The translations under genes and the position numbers were made by a program. This document shows, one piece after another, positions 33,141 to 43,243 of a DNA stretch of 64,000 bases. Source of the stretch: Mesorhizobium prunaredense. Its GTDB lineage: Bacteria; Pseudomonadota; Alphaproteobacteria; Rhizobiales; Rhizobiaceae. Each line of letters opens with the position of its first letter. Positions within the stretch are counted from its first letter, which is position 1. The DNA is taken from positions 62,001-126,000 of the forward strand of contig NZ_FTPD01000078.1 of assembly GCF_900156895.1 (NCBI RefSeq), given 5' to 3'. Below the pieces are notes generated by a model. That model worked only from the letters and a program-made list of their open reading frames with translations, was not told the DNA's origin and searched no databases.

Positions 33141-35009
33141 GTGTCGGATGTTGTCAGCGTGCGTGCGGCGACCAACAACGAAGTTGCTTTCATTGCCTGG
33201 GATATTGACGGAATGATCGACGGCTGTCTCGGCTTCGAGATCGTCCGCATCTATCCCGGCACCGGCGAGGAACGCTGTCTGGCGTCCTGGGTGCCTTTCC
33301 GGGGGCAACGCAACAAGGATTGGATTCCGCAGGATACCGGCGTCTGGCCGGTGCAGAAGACATTCTGGCGCGATCTTACGGTGCGGCGGCGCCGCGACAG
33401 CGTTGAAATCAGGCCGGATGGCGAAATGGTCGCCTACCGGGTGCGTCCGGTCGGCGACATGCGGCCCGGCCTCGATCCGGTGCCGGTGCGCCCCGAGAAA
33501 GCCTATACCGGAGCGGCGCGGCCGCTCGGCTATCTCGGACAAGGTGCCGTCAGCCCGACCATTTTTCTGGGATCGATGTTCGGCAAGGCACGGCTCGCCT
33601 TCACCAACGGCGTGCTCTCGACGCAATGGCTGTCGCGCGCGCTGGAAGACGCCGGCATCAAGGTCGGGCAGCGCGACAAGATCAGGGCCGAGCTTCAGCG
33701 TCCCGGCAGCAAGATACGCGCCTATCTTCACGGCGAGGTTCCGGATGTGCTCACCAGCCTGATGAAACGGGCCAAGGCCGAGGGCGGCACTGTCAGGCTT
33801 GCCCTCTATGAACTTGGCGATGACGAGTTGTGCGACGCGATCATCGACGCCAAAGATGTCGTCGACGTCATTCTGTCGAATTCGGGCAGGGATGAACAAA
33901 CCAAGGCCTGGGACGCGGGCAACGCGCCGTTCAGAAAGCGGCTGCGCGACGCCGGCGTCGTGCTGACCGATCGTCTGTTCAACAACAACCATATCGGCCA
34001 TAACAAGTTTGCCGTTTACCGCGACGCCCAAGGCAATCCGCAAGCGGTCATGACCGGCAGCACCAACTGGACGTCGACCGGCATTTGCGGACAGTCCAAC
34101 AACGCCTTCATCCGCGATGACCCCGCCATGGCCGAAGTGTTCGATGCCTATTGGGAGCGGATGAAGGCCGACGTGTTCCCGCCGCCGGCGAGCAATAGCG
34201 CCGCCGGACGTGTGGCGCAGAAGCAAGGCAGGCCGTTTCGCCTGATGAATCGCACACCGAACCATGTCAATGGGACCACCATCTGGTTCTCGCCAAACGA
34301 TCCCGACCGCAGCAAAAAGGACATCTCGGTGCGGCCTGTCGATCTCGAAGACGTTTTCGCACGAATCAGGGCGGCGAAGGAGGCGGTGCTCTTTCTCGTG
34401 TTCAATCCTTCGCGGCTCGGCAACAATTCGGTCATCGACCAGGCGGTCGCGGCGGCGACGGCGAATCCAAAGCTGATCGTGCAGGGCGCAATCAGCGACC
34501 ACACCGCCATGCCGAACTACGTTGCCCCGACCAGGGATCCGGTCACCAACAAGTCGCACAAGGACGGCAAATCGCCGTTCGTCTTTCCGGAGAAGGTCTG
34601 GGAGGCGCCGAACGTCTCCATCGTCAGGGCGGCCAACCTGACGGGGGCCTCCGTTGCGCGCGATTTCCAGGCGGAAGTGCTGACCGTCGGCCATGCGATC
34701 GTGCACGACAAGATCGTCATCATCGATCCGATGGCCGACAACGCGACCGTCATCGCCGGCAGCCACAACCTTGGCTACAAGGCGTCCTATGAAAACGACG
34801 AGAACATGGTGATCGTGGAAGGCGACAAGACGTTCGCTGCGGCCTTTGCGGTGCATATGCTCGACGTGTTCGACCACTACAAGTTCCGCGCCTGGCGCAG
34901 GACGATTGGAGAAGGACCGTCGGACAATGACGGGCTCTCCATCGACGACAAGTGGCTGAAGCCTTACGCGCAGGGCAGGAAGGGGGCGATTGCCCGGTAT
35001 TTTCCGTAG
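33141..35009 (+). CDS. Phospholipase D-like protein with one degenerate HKD motif
   Basis: A 622-aa soluble protein of the PLD superfamily. The second motif is intact: HDKIVIIDP (His522) followed by GSHNLG. The first is HNKFAVYRD (His287) followed by GSTNWT; here the expected aspartate of HxKxxxxD is replaced by Arg, with Asp one place later. The start is GTG 33141 with a GAGGGAG site. No signal peptide is seen. Large two-HKD proteins of this type include phosphodiesterases, nucleases and effectors; none can be chosen. It stands alone, with divergent MttB on the left. Confidence 0.83.
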   Translation: MSDVVSVRAATNNEVAFIAWDIDGMIDGCLGFEIVRIYPGTGEERCLASWVPFRGQRNKDWIPQDTGVWPVQKTFWRDLTVRRRRDSVEIRPDGEMVAYRVRPVGDMRPGLDPVPVRPEKAYTGAARPLGYLGQGAVSPTIFLGSMFGKARLAFTNGVLSTQWLSRALEDAGIKVGQRDKIRAELQRPGSKIRAYLHGEVPDVLTSLMKRAKAEGGTVRLALYELGDDELCDAIIDAKDVVDVILSNSGRDEQTKAWDAGNAPFRKRLRDAGVVLTDRLFNNNHIGHNKFAVYRDAQGNPQAVMTGSTNWTSTGICGQSNNAFIRDDPAMAEVFDAYWERMKADVFPPPASNSAAGRVAQKQGRPFRLMNRTPNHVNGTTIWFSPNDPDRSKKDISVRPVDLEDVFARIRAAKEAVLFLVFNPSRLGNNSVIDQAVAAATANPKLIVQGAISDHTAMPNYVAPTRDPVTNKSHKDGKSPFVFPEKVWEAPNVSIVRAANLTGASVARDFQAEVLTVGHAIVHDKIVIIDPMADNATVIAGSHNLGYKASYENDENMVIVEGDKTFAAAFAVHMLDVFDHYKFRAWRRTIGEGPSDNDGLSIDDKWLKPYAQGRKGAIARYFP

Positions 35010-35214
35010 TGGCCTGAACGGCGCCAAACGTGCGGACCGCGTCGTGCCAACCAGGGTCGACGTGCTGCTGGTGGCGTTCGCCTTGTATCGGTCCTTCAAG
35101 CGCCGGGGCTCTTGAACACTTCATCCGCTGGCTGGCGCAAGCGGTTCTTGCCGCCGGTGCTTCCCGGCACGCCGCCGAAACGCTAATCGTGCAGGTTCCC
35201 TATTGGTGCGGATC

Positions 35215-36375
35215 ATGGACCTGGCGGAACAGAACAGCGACGAGACAATGCAGTGGGCGGCGATCACCGGCGTGATCGCCACCGTTTCGGTGTTCGCCAT
35301 CGCGCAAGGGCTGAGCTACCCGCTGTTGAGCTTCATCCTGCAGCGCCAGGGCGTGTCGCCGGCCATGATCGGCCTCTCGGCGGCAATGACGCCGGTCGGC
35401 TTTATCGTCTCGTCGCCGCTCATCCCGGCGCTGGCGCGCCGGTTCGGGGCAGGGCGCACGGCGCTCACCTGCGCAGCTCTTTCCGCGATCATGCTGGCAC
35501 TGATTGGCTGGACGCAAAATGTCTATCTATGGTTTCCGCTGCGCTTCCTGATCGGCGTGGTGACCAATCCGCTCTATGTGCTGAGCGAGATCTGGGTGAT
35601 CGCGCTGGCGCCACCGGCGCGCCGCGGCCGCGTGATGGGGATCTATTCCACGGTCATTTCGGCCGGTTTCGCGGCTGGCCCGCTGTGCCTGCTTGCCGTC
35701 GGCACCGAAGGATGGCCGCCGTTTCTCGTCGGCATCGCCGCATTCGTCTTTTGCGGCGCCTGCCTGGCGCTGGTGCTGGGACGGCTACCGAAGGTCGAGG
35801 AGGCCGGACACCAGGTTTCGGTCATGAGGTTCATGCCGATGGCATGGCTGCTGTTGTCGGCGGTCGTCGTGGCCGCCGGTTTCGAACAGGCGGTGCTGGC
35901 ATTGCTGCCGGTCTACGGAGCGCATTATAGCATCGAGGAAACCCGCATGTCGGCGCTGCTGTCGATGATGATCGCCGGCAATATCGCCATGCAGGTGCCG
36001 CTCGGCCTGCTGGCGGAACGCCTGACGGCGCGTCTGGTGCGGTTTATCTGTGTGTCCCTAACGGTGCTCGGATGCGTGCTGTTGCCGGCTCTCATCGAGA
36101 CGCCGCTGATCTGGCCATGCGTCTTTGTCTGGGGCGCGGTTTCCTACGGCATCTACACGATGTCGATCATCGAGCTCGGCGAACGGTTCACCGGCTCGGC
36201 GCTGGTCGCTGGCAACGCCGCCTTCTCGCTGATGTGGGGCGTCGGCGGCATCGCCGTGCCGCCGCTGGCGGGCGGCGCCATGGATATTCTCGGTGCGAAC
36301 GGCCTGCCGATCACGCTTGGCGCCATTTGCCTGGCGCTGGCGCTTACAACCGTCATACGGCGGCGGATCGTGTGA
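35215..36375 (+). CDS. MFS transporter
   Basis: A 386-aa member of the major facilitator superfamily with about 12 hydrophobic segments, e.g. AAITGVIATVSVFAIAQGLS and LTVLGCVLLPALIETPLIW, and the inter-helix loop ARRFGAGRT characteristic of the family. ATG 35215 gives the family-like N-terminus; an in-frame GTG lies at 35203. Substrate unknown. A 205-nt gap with no gene separates it from the PLD-like gene. Confidence 0.87.
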   Translation: MDLAEQNSDETMQWAAITGVIATVSVFAIAQGLSYPLLSFILQRQGVSPAMIGLSAAMTPVGFIVSSPLIPALARRFGAGRTALTCAALSAIMLALIGWTQNVYLWFPLRFLIGVVTNPLYVLSEIWVIALAPPARRGRVMGIYSTVISAGFAAGPLCLLAVGTEGWPPFLVGIAAFVFCGACLALVLGRLPKVEEAGHQVSVMRFMPMAWLLLSAVVVAAGFEQAVLALLPVYGAHYSIEETRMSALLSMMIAGNIAMQVPLGLLAERLTARLVRFICVSLTVLGCVLLPALIETPLIWPCVFVWGAVSYGIYTMSIIELGERFTGSALVAGNAAFSLMWGVGGIAVPPLAGGAMDILGANGLPITLGAICLALALTTVIRRRIV

Positions 36376-36400
36376 GATACGTATCGGAGTGCTGTAGCCC

Positions 36401-36937
36401 TCAATTGCCTTGCAGTCTGAACATAGCCCAGAGGTCACAATCGGCATGGTGTTCAGAGGGATGCATCCTGCGTAGAAGGTCTCGAATTTCAACGGCACGA
36501 TCAAAATCGGGTATCAATCCAACATCAGACAGTTCCGTGTTCGCAAACACGTCAGGAAATCCTCCGCAGTTGGTCAAGGCGCTTATGGAGACGTCTTGAT
36601 CCAACAAGTCGTAGCCCAGGAAGGTAAATCCGTTCCAGTCGAGTGCACGCACGTCCACCGACGGTCTTCGGATCACACCGAGGACATTCAAGTCGCTCGG
36701 ATCCGCCAACTCCGAAAGGAGGAAGTCTAGGTCCACAAAGAAATCGAGCATGTAGTCCTCGTTCACAATATGAGGCCAGTAGCTGTCCTTCGTCTCTGCC
36801 AGTGCAACCGGGCAGAGCATTCCATCGAGCGTGACGACCTCGGTCAACTGGGTGAGGCCCGACCACAGGATGTACTCCGTCCATCCTGTGCCGTTGACCG
36901 GATCAAACTTCTCATTCGCAATGTAGAGACGTTGCAT
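36401..36937 (-). CDS. Unrecognised acidic 178-aa protein
   Basis: I do not recognise this protein. It is soluble, rich in Asp and Glu, has no signal or membrane segment, and is predicted to be compact (MQRLYIANEKFDPVNGTGWT at the start, FVDLDFLLSELADPSDLNVL in the middle). The base composition is lower in GC than the flanking genes, which suggests transfer. It is convergent with the MFS gene (25 nt) and divergent from the prolyl oligopeptidase. The acidic orphan form recalls immunity proteins of toxin systems, but no toxin is adjacent. Confidence 0.65.
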   Translation of the reverse strand: MQRLYIANEKFDPVNGTGWTEYILWSGLTQLTEVVTLDGMLCPVALAETKDSYWPHIVNEDYMLDFFVDLDFLLSELADPSDLNVLGVIRRPSVDVRALDWNGFTFLGYDLLDQDVSISALTNCGGFPDVFANTELSDVGLIPDFDRAVEIRDLLRRMHPSEHHADCDLWAMFRLQGN

Positions 36938-37072
36938 GAAGTTTCCTTGTATCCCACGCAGAAGGCTTGGCTGTGGTGATTACGGAGGCCGTTCGTTTTA
37001 CGTGTTTCAGTTGAATCTCGATAGCGCCATGCCGATGTGTGGCACCGAGCTTGACCAATTTTCGGAGACCAC

Positions 37073-39142
37073 ATGACCAAACCGAACACACAGAGGCAGC
37101 CGAATTCATCGGCCGAAGATCCCTTTCTCTGGCTGGAGGACAGAACAGGCAAGGAAGCGCTCGACTGGGTTCACCGTCAGAACGAGGTTACAACAGGTGA
37201 ATTGCAGGGCGATCCGTCCTACCAGGCCTCCTTCCAAACTGCGCTCGACCTGATGACGGCCGAAGACAACATTGCGGTCGGGTCTGCGCTCAACGGCCAC
37301 GTCTATAATTTCTGGCAGGACAAGACCAATGTGCTCGGCCTCTGGCGGCGCACGACGGTCGCTTCCTACAAGACCGAGAAGCCGGATTGGGAGACGATCA
37401 TCGACTTCGACAGTCTGTCAGCCAAAGAGGGTGTGAAATGGGTGTTCAGCGGCGCCAGCCGGCTTTACCCCGATTTCAGCCGCTGCCTGCTCAGCCTGTC
37501 GCCGGATGGCGGCGACGCCAGCGAAATGCGCGAATTCGACATCGACAGCAAGTCCTTTGTCGAGGACGGCTTTCGTGCTCCTGCCTCGAAGTCGGGCTTC
37601 AACTGGCTGGACAAGGACACGGTCATCGTCTCGGCTGCCTTCGAAGAGGACGAAAAAACCCAGTCTGGTTATCCGCGCGTGGTCAAGCTTTGGAAGCGCG
37701 GCACCAGGCTGGAGGATGCGACGCCGATTTTCGAGGCGCAGAAGCAGGATCTCGCCGCCGGCGGTTCCCTCGAATTCGACGGCGACAAGCGTCATCTGTT
37801 GCTGACCAGGACGCTCGATTTCTTTGCCTCGCACAGTTTTCTACGTCTGGCCTCCGGTGAAAACAGGCGCATCCCGTTGCCGGACGACGTTTCCGACACG
37901 GTGCTGTTCAGGGATCAGCTCGTCTTTGGGGTGCGCAGCCCGTGGACGGCGCCGGACGGCACGCTGTGCAAGCCTGATGGCCTCTATTCGCTGGGCTTCG
38001 CGCGCTGGATCGAGACCAATGCGCTCGGGCCTATCGAGACCGTGCTCGAGCCGGCGGATCGTGTCTCGATTGCCGGGATTGCCCGCACGCGGGACCGGTT
38101 GTTCATCAATCTGATGGACAATGTGCGCGGCAAGGTCGTCGCCTGCGATCGCAGCGGCAACGGCTGGTCGCTGCAGCCGGTGGCGCTGCCCGAAAACGGC
38201 AGTGTCGGCATCAGCCACGCCGAGCGTTTCGGCTCCAGCGTGTCCTTCTCCTTCACCGATTTCCTGACGCCGAGTTCGATCATCTGGTCGGACGACAACG
38301 CTGCGACGCTGGCAACGGTGAAATCGCAGCCGGCGCGTTTCGATGCGTCGTCGCTGGTCTCGGAACAGTTCGAGGCACGCTCGAAGGACGGCACCAGAAT
38401 CCCTTATTTCGTCGTCAGGCGGCGCGACCAGAACGGGCCGGTTCCGACGCTGCTTTACGGCTATGGCGGCTTCGAAGTGCCGCTGCTGCCCGGCTATGCC
38501 GGCGTGCGCGGCCGGCTGTGGCTGGAAAAGGGCAATGCCTATGTGCAGGCCAATATCCGCGGCGGCGGCGAGTTCGGCCCGAACTGGCATCAGGCCGCGC
38601 TCAAGGCCAATCGCCAGAACGCCTTCGACGATTTCGCCGCGGTCGCGAAAGACCTGGTGAAACGCGGCATCGCCACGCCGGCGACGCTCGGCATCCAGGG
38701 CGGCTCGAATGGCGGCCTGCTGACCGGCGTTTCGCTGACCCAGCATCCGGAGCTTTTCGGTGCGGTGATCATAGACGTGCCGCTGCTCGACATGCTGCGG
38801 TACACCGAGCTGCCGCCCGGCGCATCCTGGATGGCCGAGTATGGCGATCCGGCGAAGCCGGAAGAGGCCGCGTCGCTGGCGGCTTACTCGCCTTATCAGC
38901 ATGTCGAGCCCGATGCCGCCTATCCGCCGGTGCTGCTGACGACATCGACGGCCGACGACCGCGTCCATCCCGGCCATGCGCGCAAGATGGCGGCGCGGCT
39001 GCAGGCTGCCGGCCACGCGAAGACGCTGTTTTTCGAGGAGACCGAGGGCGGCCATGGCGGGCGCGGCGATCGCCGGCCGCAAGCGGCACAGGCGGCGATG
39101 AAGTATGTCTTCCTGCAACGGGCGCTGACTGGAACGGCTTGA
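37073..39142 (+). CDS. Prolyl oligopeptidase family serine peptidase
   Basis: A 689-aa cytosolic peptidase of the S9 family. The beta-propeller covers about residues 80-420, and the catalytic alpha/beta hydrolase domain follows. The nucleophile is Ser545 in IQGGSNGGLL; the triad is completed by Asp in TSTADDRVHPG and His in EGGHGGRGD. The N-terminus DPFLWLED is typical. Cleaves short peptides after proline. It starts a short plus-strand pair with the aminotransferase, 219 nt apart. Confidence 0.92.
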   Translation: MTKPNTQRQPNSSAEDPFLWLEDRTGKEALDWVHRQNEVTTGELQGDPSYQASFQTALDLMTAEDNIAVGSALNGHVYNFWQDKTNVLGLWRRTTVASYKTEKPDWETIIDFDSLSAKEGVKWVFSGASRLYPDFSRCLLSLSPDGGDASEMREFDIDSKSFVEDGFRAPASKSGFNWLDKDTVIVSAAFEEDEKTQSGYPRVVKLWKRGTRLEDATPIFEAQKQDLAAGGSLEFDGDKRHLLLTRTLDFFASHSFLRLASGENRRIPLPDDVSDTVLFRDQLVFGVRSPWTAPDGTLCKPDGLYSLGFARWIETNALGPIETVLEPADRVSIAGIARTRDRLFINLMDNVRGKVVACDRSGNGWSLQPVALPENGSVGISHAERFGSSVSFSFTDFLTPSSIIWSDDNAATLATVKSQPARFDASSLVSEQFEARSKDGTRIPYFVVRRRDQNGPVPTLLYGYGGFEVPLLPGYAGVRGRLWLEKGNAYVQANIRGGGEFGPNWHQAALKANRQNAFDDFAAVAKDLVKRGIATPATLGIQGGSNGGLLTGVSLTQHPELFGAVIIDVPLLDMLRYTELPPGASWMAEYGDPAKPEEAASLAAYSPYQHVEPDAAYPPVLLTTSTADDRVHPGHARKMAARLQAAGHAKTLFFEETEGGHGGRGDRRPQAAQAAMKYVFLQRALTGTA

Positions 39143-39361
39143 ACGGAACGGCTTGAACTGATCGCATCAGACCGCCTAAGATGCTGCATGGCTCGGATGA
39201 AGGCATCATGCGCGTTTGGGGTGGCGGTGACGCCGTCGCCGCGCACGCTGCGCGCCGAGCTTTTGCGGCTTTGCGCCCGCATCGGCTATTCGCCGCCCGC
39301 CTTCCTCTGACGAATCCGCCCCGGCTGCAATTGCCGGATTGGTTCAAGAGGAAGATTAGAC

Positions 39362-40741
39362 ATGACCTATCAGAATTATTCGCTGAAGCAGCTTCAGCAG
39401 ATCGATGCTGCGCATCACCTTCATCCGTTTACCGACCACAAGGAGATGCGCGAGGCCGGCTCACGCATCATCACCCACGCCAACGGGCCGTTCATCTACG
39501 ATTCCGAAGGCACGGAAATCCTCGACGGCATGGCCGGGCTGTGGTGCGTCAACATCGGTTACGGCCGCGATGAGCTGGCCGACGCCGCTTACGCCCAGAT
39601 GAAGGAACTGCCCTACTACAACTCCTTCTTCAAATGCTCGACCCCGACACCGGTGCTGCTGGCCAAAAAGCTGGCGGAACTGGCGCCGAAGCATGTCAAC
39701 CAGATGTTCTTCGGCTCGTCCGGTTCGGAGGCCAACGACACAGCGCTGCGCCTCGTGCGCCACTATTGGGCATTGGAAGGCAAGCCGGAGAAGAACCGCA
39801 TCATCTCGCGCAAAAGCGCCTATCACGGCTCGACCATCGCCGGCACGTCGCTGGGCGGCATGGAGCCGATGCACAAGCAGCTCAACGGCGCGGTTCCCAA
39901 CATCGTTCATGTGATGATGCCTTATGCCTATGAGCTGGCTCTGCCCGGCGAAAGCGACCATGATTTCGGCCTGCGCGCGGCCAAGGCCGTCGAGGATGCC
40001 ATCCTCGAAGCCGGCGCCGACAAGGTCGCCGCCTTCATCGGCGAGCCGGTGATGGGAGCAGGCGGCGTGAAGATACCGCCGATGAGCTATTGGCCGGAAG
40101 TGCAGCGGATCTGCCGCAAATACGATATCCTGCTGATGCTGGACGAGGTCATCACCGGCTATGGCCGCACCGGCGAGTGGTTCGCAGCTCAGACATTCGA
40201 CATCGAGCCCGATACCATCACCACCGCCAAGGCGCTGACCTCCGGTTATCAGCCGCTGTCGGCACTGCTGGTCGGTGACCGCATCGCCGCGACGCTGGTC
40301 GAGAAGGGCGGCGAGTTCAATCACGGCTATACCTATGCCGGCCACCCCGTGGCCTGCGCCGTGGCGCTGAAGAACCTCGAGATCATCGAGCGGGAAGGTT
40401 TGGTCGATCGGGTCAAGAACGACACCGGACCCTATTTCGCCAAGGCGCTGCGGGAGCACGTCGGCGGGCACGGTCTGGTCGGCGAGGTGCGCTCGATCGG
40501 GCTGATGGGGGCGATCGAGATCGTCAGCGACAAGGCGACCAGGGAGCGCTTCCTGCCGGCCGGGAGCGCGGCCGTGACCGTCCGCGACCACGCAGTTGCC
40601 CAGGGCATGATGCTGCGCGCCACCGGCGACACGATGATCCTGTCGCCGCCGCTGATCTGGACGCGCGAGACGATCGACCTGGCCTGCGGCCGCATCGCCA
40701 AGGCGCTTGATCTGGCGCAAGCGGATTTGCGCAAGCAATAA
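39362..40741 (+). CDS. Class III aminotransferase (omega-amino acid/putrescine-pyruvate type)
   Basis: A 459-aa PLP enzyme of the class III family. PLP-binding Lys290 is in TTAKALTSGYQPLSA, with LDEVITGYGRTGEW upstream. The N-terminus LHPFTDHKEM and motif GSEANDTALRL match SpuC-like and beta-alanine-pyruvate aminotransferases. The exact amine donor is open. An AGAGGAAG ribosome-binding site precedes ATG 39362. A strong hairpin follows the stop. Confidence 0.9.
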   Translation: MTYQNYSLKQLQQIDAAHHLHPFTDHKEMREAGSRIITHANGPFIYDSEGTEILDGMAGLWCVNIGYGRDELADAAYAQMKELPYYNSFFKCSTPTPVLLAKKLAELAPKHVNQMFFGSSGSEANDTALRLVRHYWALEGKPEKNRIISRKSAYHGSTIAGTSLGGMEPMHKQLNGAVPNIVHVMMPYAYELALPGESDHDFGLRAAKAVEDAILEAGADKVAAFIGEPVMGAGGVKIPPMSYWPEVQRICRKYDILLMLDEVITGYGRTGEWFAAQTFDIEPDTITTAKALTSGYQPLSALLVGDRIAATLVEKGGEFNHGYTYAGHPVACAVALKNLEIIEREGLVDRVKNDTGPYFAKALREHVGGHGLVGEVRSIGLMGAIEIVSDKATRERFLPAGSAAVTVRDHAVAQGMMLRATGDTMILSPPLIWTRETIDLACGRIAKALDLAQADLRKQ

Positions 40742-40752
40742 GATAGAACGAT

Positions 40753-40786
40753 CGCCGGGCGCCCTGCAACCCGACGCCCGGCGTTT
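40753..40786 (+). terminator. Rho-independent terminator after the aminotransferase gene
   Basis: A 9-bp GC stem (CGCCGGGCG and CGCCCGGCG) with a 13-nt loop, followed by TTT. It lies 11 nt after the stop codon. Confidence 0.65.
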
Positions 40787-40849
40787 GAATGCCGGATTCT
40801 GCCAGCCGGAGGAGCCGCTCACCAAGGACCGAGGCCCGATCGGCGGACT

Positions 40850-42886
40850 TCACTTTTTTGTCTCGGGCAGCGCCGCTTTGCTCAAGGTCGTGCTGCGTTT
40901 TGGTACGGCGAGCCGGCGCCCCATAAATCGCACAAGCAAGTTCCGTCTTCTCTTGCGCTGGACAAGATCGATATCGCTGACAAGCTTTGCGCCGCCCTCG
41001 CGCCGCTCCAATGTGATCTTGCGGCTATGAAAGGCTTCCAACTCAGCGCGATGCGCCACGCTTATGATGGTGACCTTCGGCAATTCGTGAACGATCATCT
41101 CCATCATCTTGTCCTGGCTCTTTTCATCGAGTGCTGACGTTGCTTCATCCAGCACGATGATATCGGGACTGTGCAGCAGAAGACGCGCGAAGGCGAGCCG
41201 CTGCTTTTCGCCACCCGACAGGGTCTGGTCCCATGGCGCGTCGTCCTCGAGCTTGTCGTTCAGATAATCGAGTCCGACCTTGTCGAGGGCAGCCTTGATC
41301 TTGTCCAGCGTCCAGCGATCGGCGGCGCCTGGATAGGCGACAGCGCGGCGAAGCGTCCCGGTGGGGACATAAGGCCGTTGCGGCAACATGAACAGCCGTC
41401 TGTCGGCGTGGATGTTGACGCTGCCGCCACCCCACGGCCAAAGACCTGCGACGGCCCGCACCAGCGTACTCTTGCCTGAACCGGATTCGCCGGCGACGAG
41501 CACCCGCTCGCCTGATTTGATTACGACCTTGGTTTCCTTGACCACGGCGGTGCCGTCGTCGAGCGATACGGACAGATTGTTCAGGCTGAGCATCGCATCG
41601 CCTGCAGCTTCGCCGCGCTTTATGCGTCCGAGCGTGTTGCTCTGTTCCGCGCGCTCGAGCCCGTCGAGCGACATCATCAGCGAGGCGATGCGCCGAGCAC
41701 AGGCGTTCCAATTGGCGAGACGGGGGTAGTTGTCGACCAGCCATCCGAACGCGCCCTGCACGATGGCAAAGGCAGAGGCAGCCTGCATTACCTCGCCAAG
41801 TGTCATGCTGCCTTCGAGAAACTTTGGAGCGCAAAGCAAAATCGGCACGACAGGCGCAAACAGACTCGCCCCCTGCGATACCAGCGCTGTGCGCATGTGC
41901 TGACCTGTAAGGAGCGCCCATTGCCTGAGCACATAGGCGAACGTCTTGTCGATGCCGCTACGCTCCTCCTCCTCGCCGCCGAGCAATGCGATACTCTCGC
42001 CGTTTTCCCGCACGCGCGTCAGCGTGTAGCGGAATTCGGCTTCCGCCTGATTTTTTTCCTCGGAGAGGTGGACGAAATGGCGGCCAATGACCGCCATCGA
42101 GGTGGATGTGATCGCGGCATAGACTACCGCGGTGATGACGAGAAAGCCGGGAATGGTCACCGTCGAACCTGCGATCGTCAGGGTCAGGGCCCCGCCGATC
42201 GTCCAGAGCACCACGATGAAGGTCGAGGCCGACAGAAACGCGTTGATGACACCGGCGATGAAGTCGACCGGGGATTCGGTGGCAATCCGCAAATCCTCCG
42301 TGATGCGGGCTTCGGGGTTCTGGTGGTCGCCGCCGACGAGGTTCAACTGAAAGTAGCGGCCGCTTGCAAGCCAACGCGCGATGACCGCGTTGGTGAGCCA
42401 GGAACGCCAGCGGCGCTGCATCGTCATGCGAAGGAAGACCTGTGCAACGACAAGGCTTCCGCTTCCGAGCACGAGCGGCACGAAAACGGCGCTCAGGACA
42501 TAGACGGTGCGCGCATTGCGTTGCTCAAGGGCGTCGAAAATTGCGCGATTCCAGACATTGATCCCATACTGGAAGCCGACATTGATGACGATTAGGAGCA
42601 ATAACCCGATCGTGTACGGCCAAGCCCGCCTGTCGCCTCCGCGGCCCCAGTAGCCGCGCGCGCTGATCCAGAAACGCCTCAGCAAGTATCTCTTGCGCGC
42701 CTGCTCGGCCTCCTCAGGGGCCTCCTCAGGGGTCAGCTCCGGATCGGGTTCGATGAAATCCTGCGGCGACGGGGCCGCGCCGACGATCTCAGACGCGACT
42801 TCGACAGTCGATTGCTTCTCCTGGCGCGGCTTTTCGGCATCGCGTGATTTGGAGACCGATTTCGGCTTGGATTTTGCCCCGGACAT
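40850..42886 (-). CDS. SbmA/BacA-type ABC transporter: fused permease and ATPase
   Basis: A 678-aa half-transporter with an N-terminal charged region, five to six membrane helices (about residues 90-400) and a C-terminal ATPase. The Walker A is AGESGSGKST, the signature LSGGEKQRLAFARL, and Walker B IIVLDEATSALDE. The N-terminal domain is of the SbmA/BacA/YddA group (ABC_membrane_2), which exports or imports peptides, lipids or B12-like compounds. It is convergent with the aminotransferase gene. BacA is important for symbiosis in rhizobia, but this copy has its own ATPase, unlike BacA itself. Confidence 0.88.
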   Translation of the reverse strand: MSGAKSKPKSVSKSRDAEKPRQEKQSTVEVASEIVGAAPSPQDFIEPDPELTPEEAPEEAEQARKRYLLRRFWISARGYWGRGGDRRAWPYTIGLLLLIVINVGFQYGINVWNRAIFDALEQRNARTVYVLSAVFVPLVLGSGSLVVAQVFLRMTMQRRWRSWLTNAVIARWLASGRYFQLNLVGGDHQNPEARITEDLRIATESPVDFIAGVINAFLSASTFIVVLWTIGGALTLTIAGSTVTIPGFLVITAVVYAAITSTSMAVIGRHFVHLSEEKNQAEAEFRYTLTRVRENGESIALLGGEEEERSGIDKTFAYVLRQWALLTGQHMRTALVSQGASLFAPVVPILLCAPKFLEGSMTLGEVMQAASAFAIVQGAFGWLVDNYPRLANWNACARRIASLMMSLDGLERAEQSNTLGRIKRGEAAGDAMLSLNNLSVSLDDGTAVVKETKVVIKSGERVLVAGESGSGKSTLVRAVAGLWPWGGGSVNIHADRRLFMLPQRPYVPTGTLRRAVAYPGAADRWTLDKIKAALDKVGLDYLNDKLEDDAPWDQTLSGGEKQRLAFARLLLHSPDIIVLDEATSALDEKSQDKMMEMIVHELPKVTIISVAHRAELEAFHSRKITLERREGGAKLVSDIDLVQRKRRRNLLVRFMGRRLAVPKRSTTLSKAALPETKK

Positions 42887-43243
42887 ACCGGCGATAACGG
42901 CTTAGAAATCATAAGGTTTCAATGATGTCCGCTCAAGCCGCTTGATCTCCACGTCGGCGCGGATGCGGTCGGCTTCGTTTCCTGGCGTCTTCCTTGATCG
43001 GCTGCCACTTCGTGAGCCTGTCGACAATCTTGCCGACAGGACTGATGAGCTTCAGGGGTTAGGCTGTGAACTCATAAATTCGGCATGACCGGCATGGGTG
43101 GAAGGCGGAACTGCGGCGACATACAGTAATGGCCATGATGGTCCGCAAGCCCAGCCTCATTGAAATGGTAGTCCAAGCATCTCTTTGCGCTTTCCTCCTG
43201 TTGCTGGCCACCACCGGCTGCGCAGAGGTGCTATCCCTGGGGA
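42887..43243. other. 357-bp stretch upstream of the small membrane gene; one doubtful frame
   Basis: A lipoprotein-like frame could begin near 43129 (ASLCAFLLLLATTGCAEVL), but it soon runs out of phase with the membrane protein and has no conserved body. I see nothing else. Confidence 0.4.

Noticed and set aside
33084..35099. Long open frame on the minus strand
   Set aside because: Antisense to the PLD-like gene; no motif of its own.
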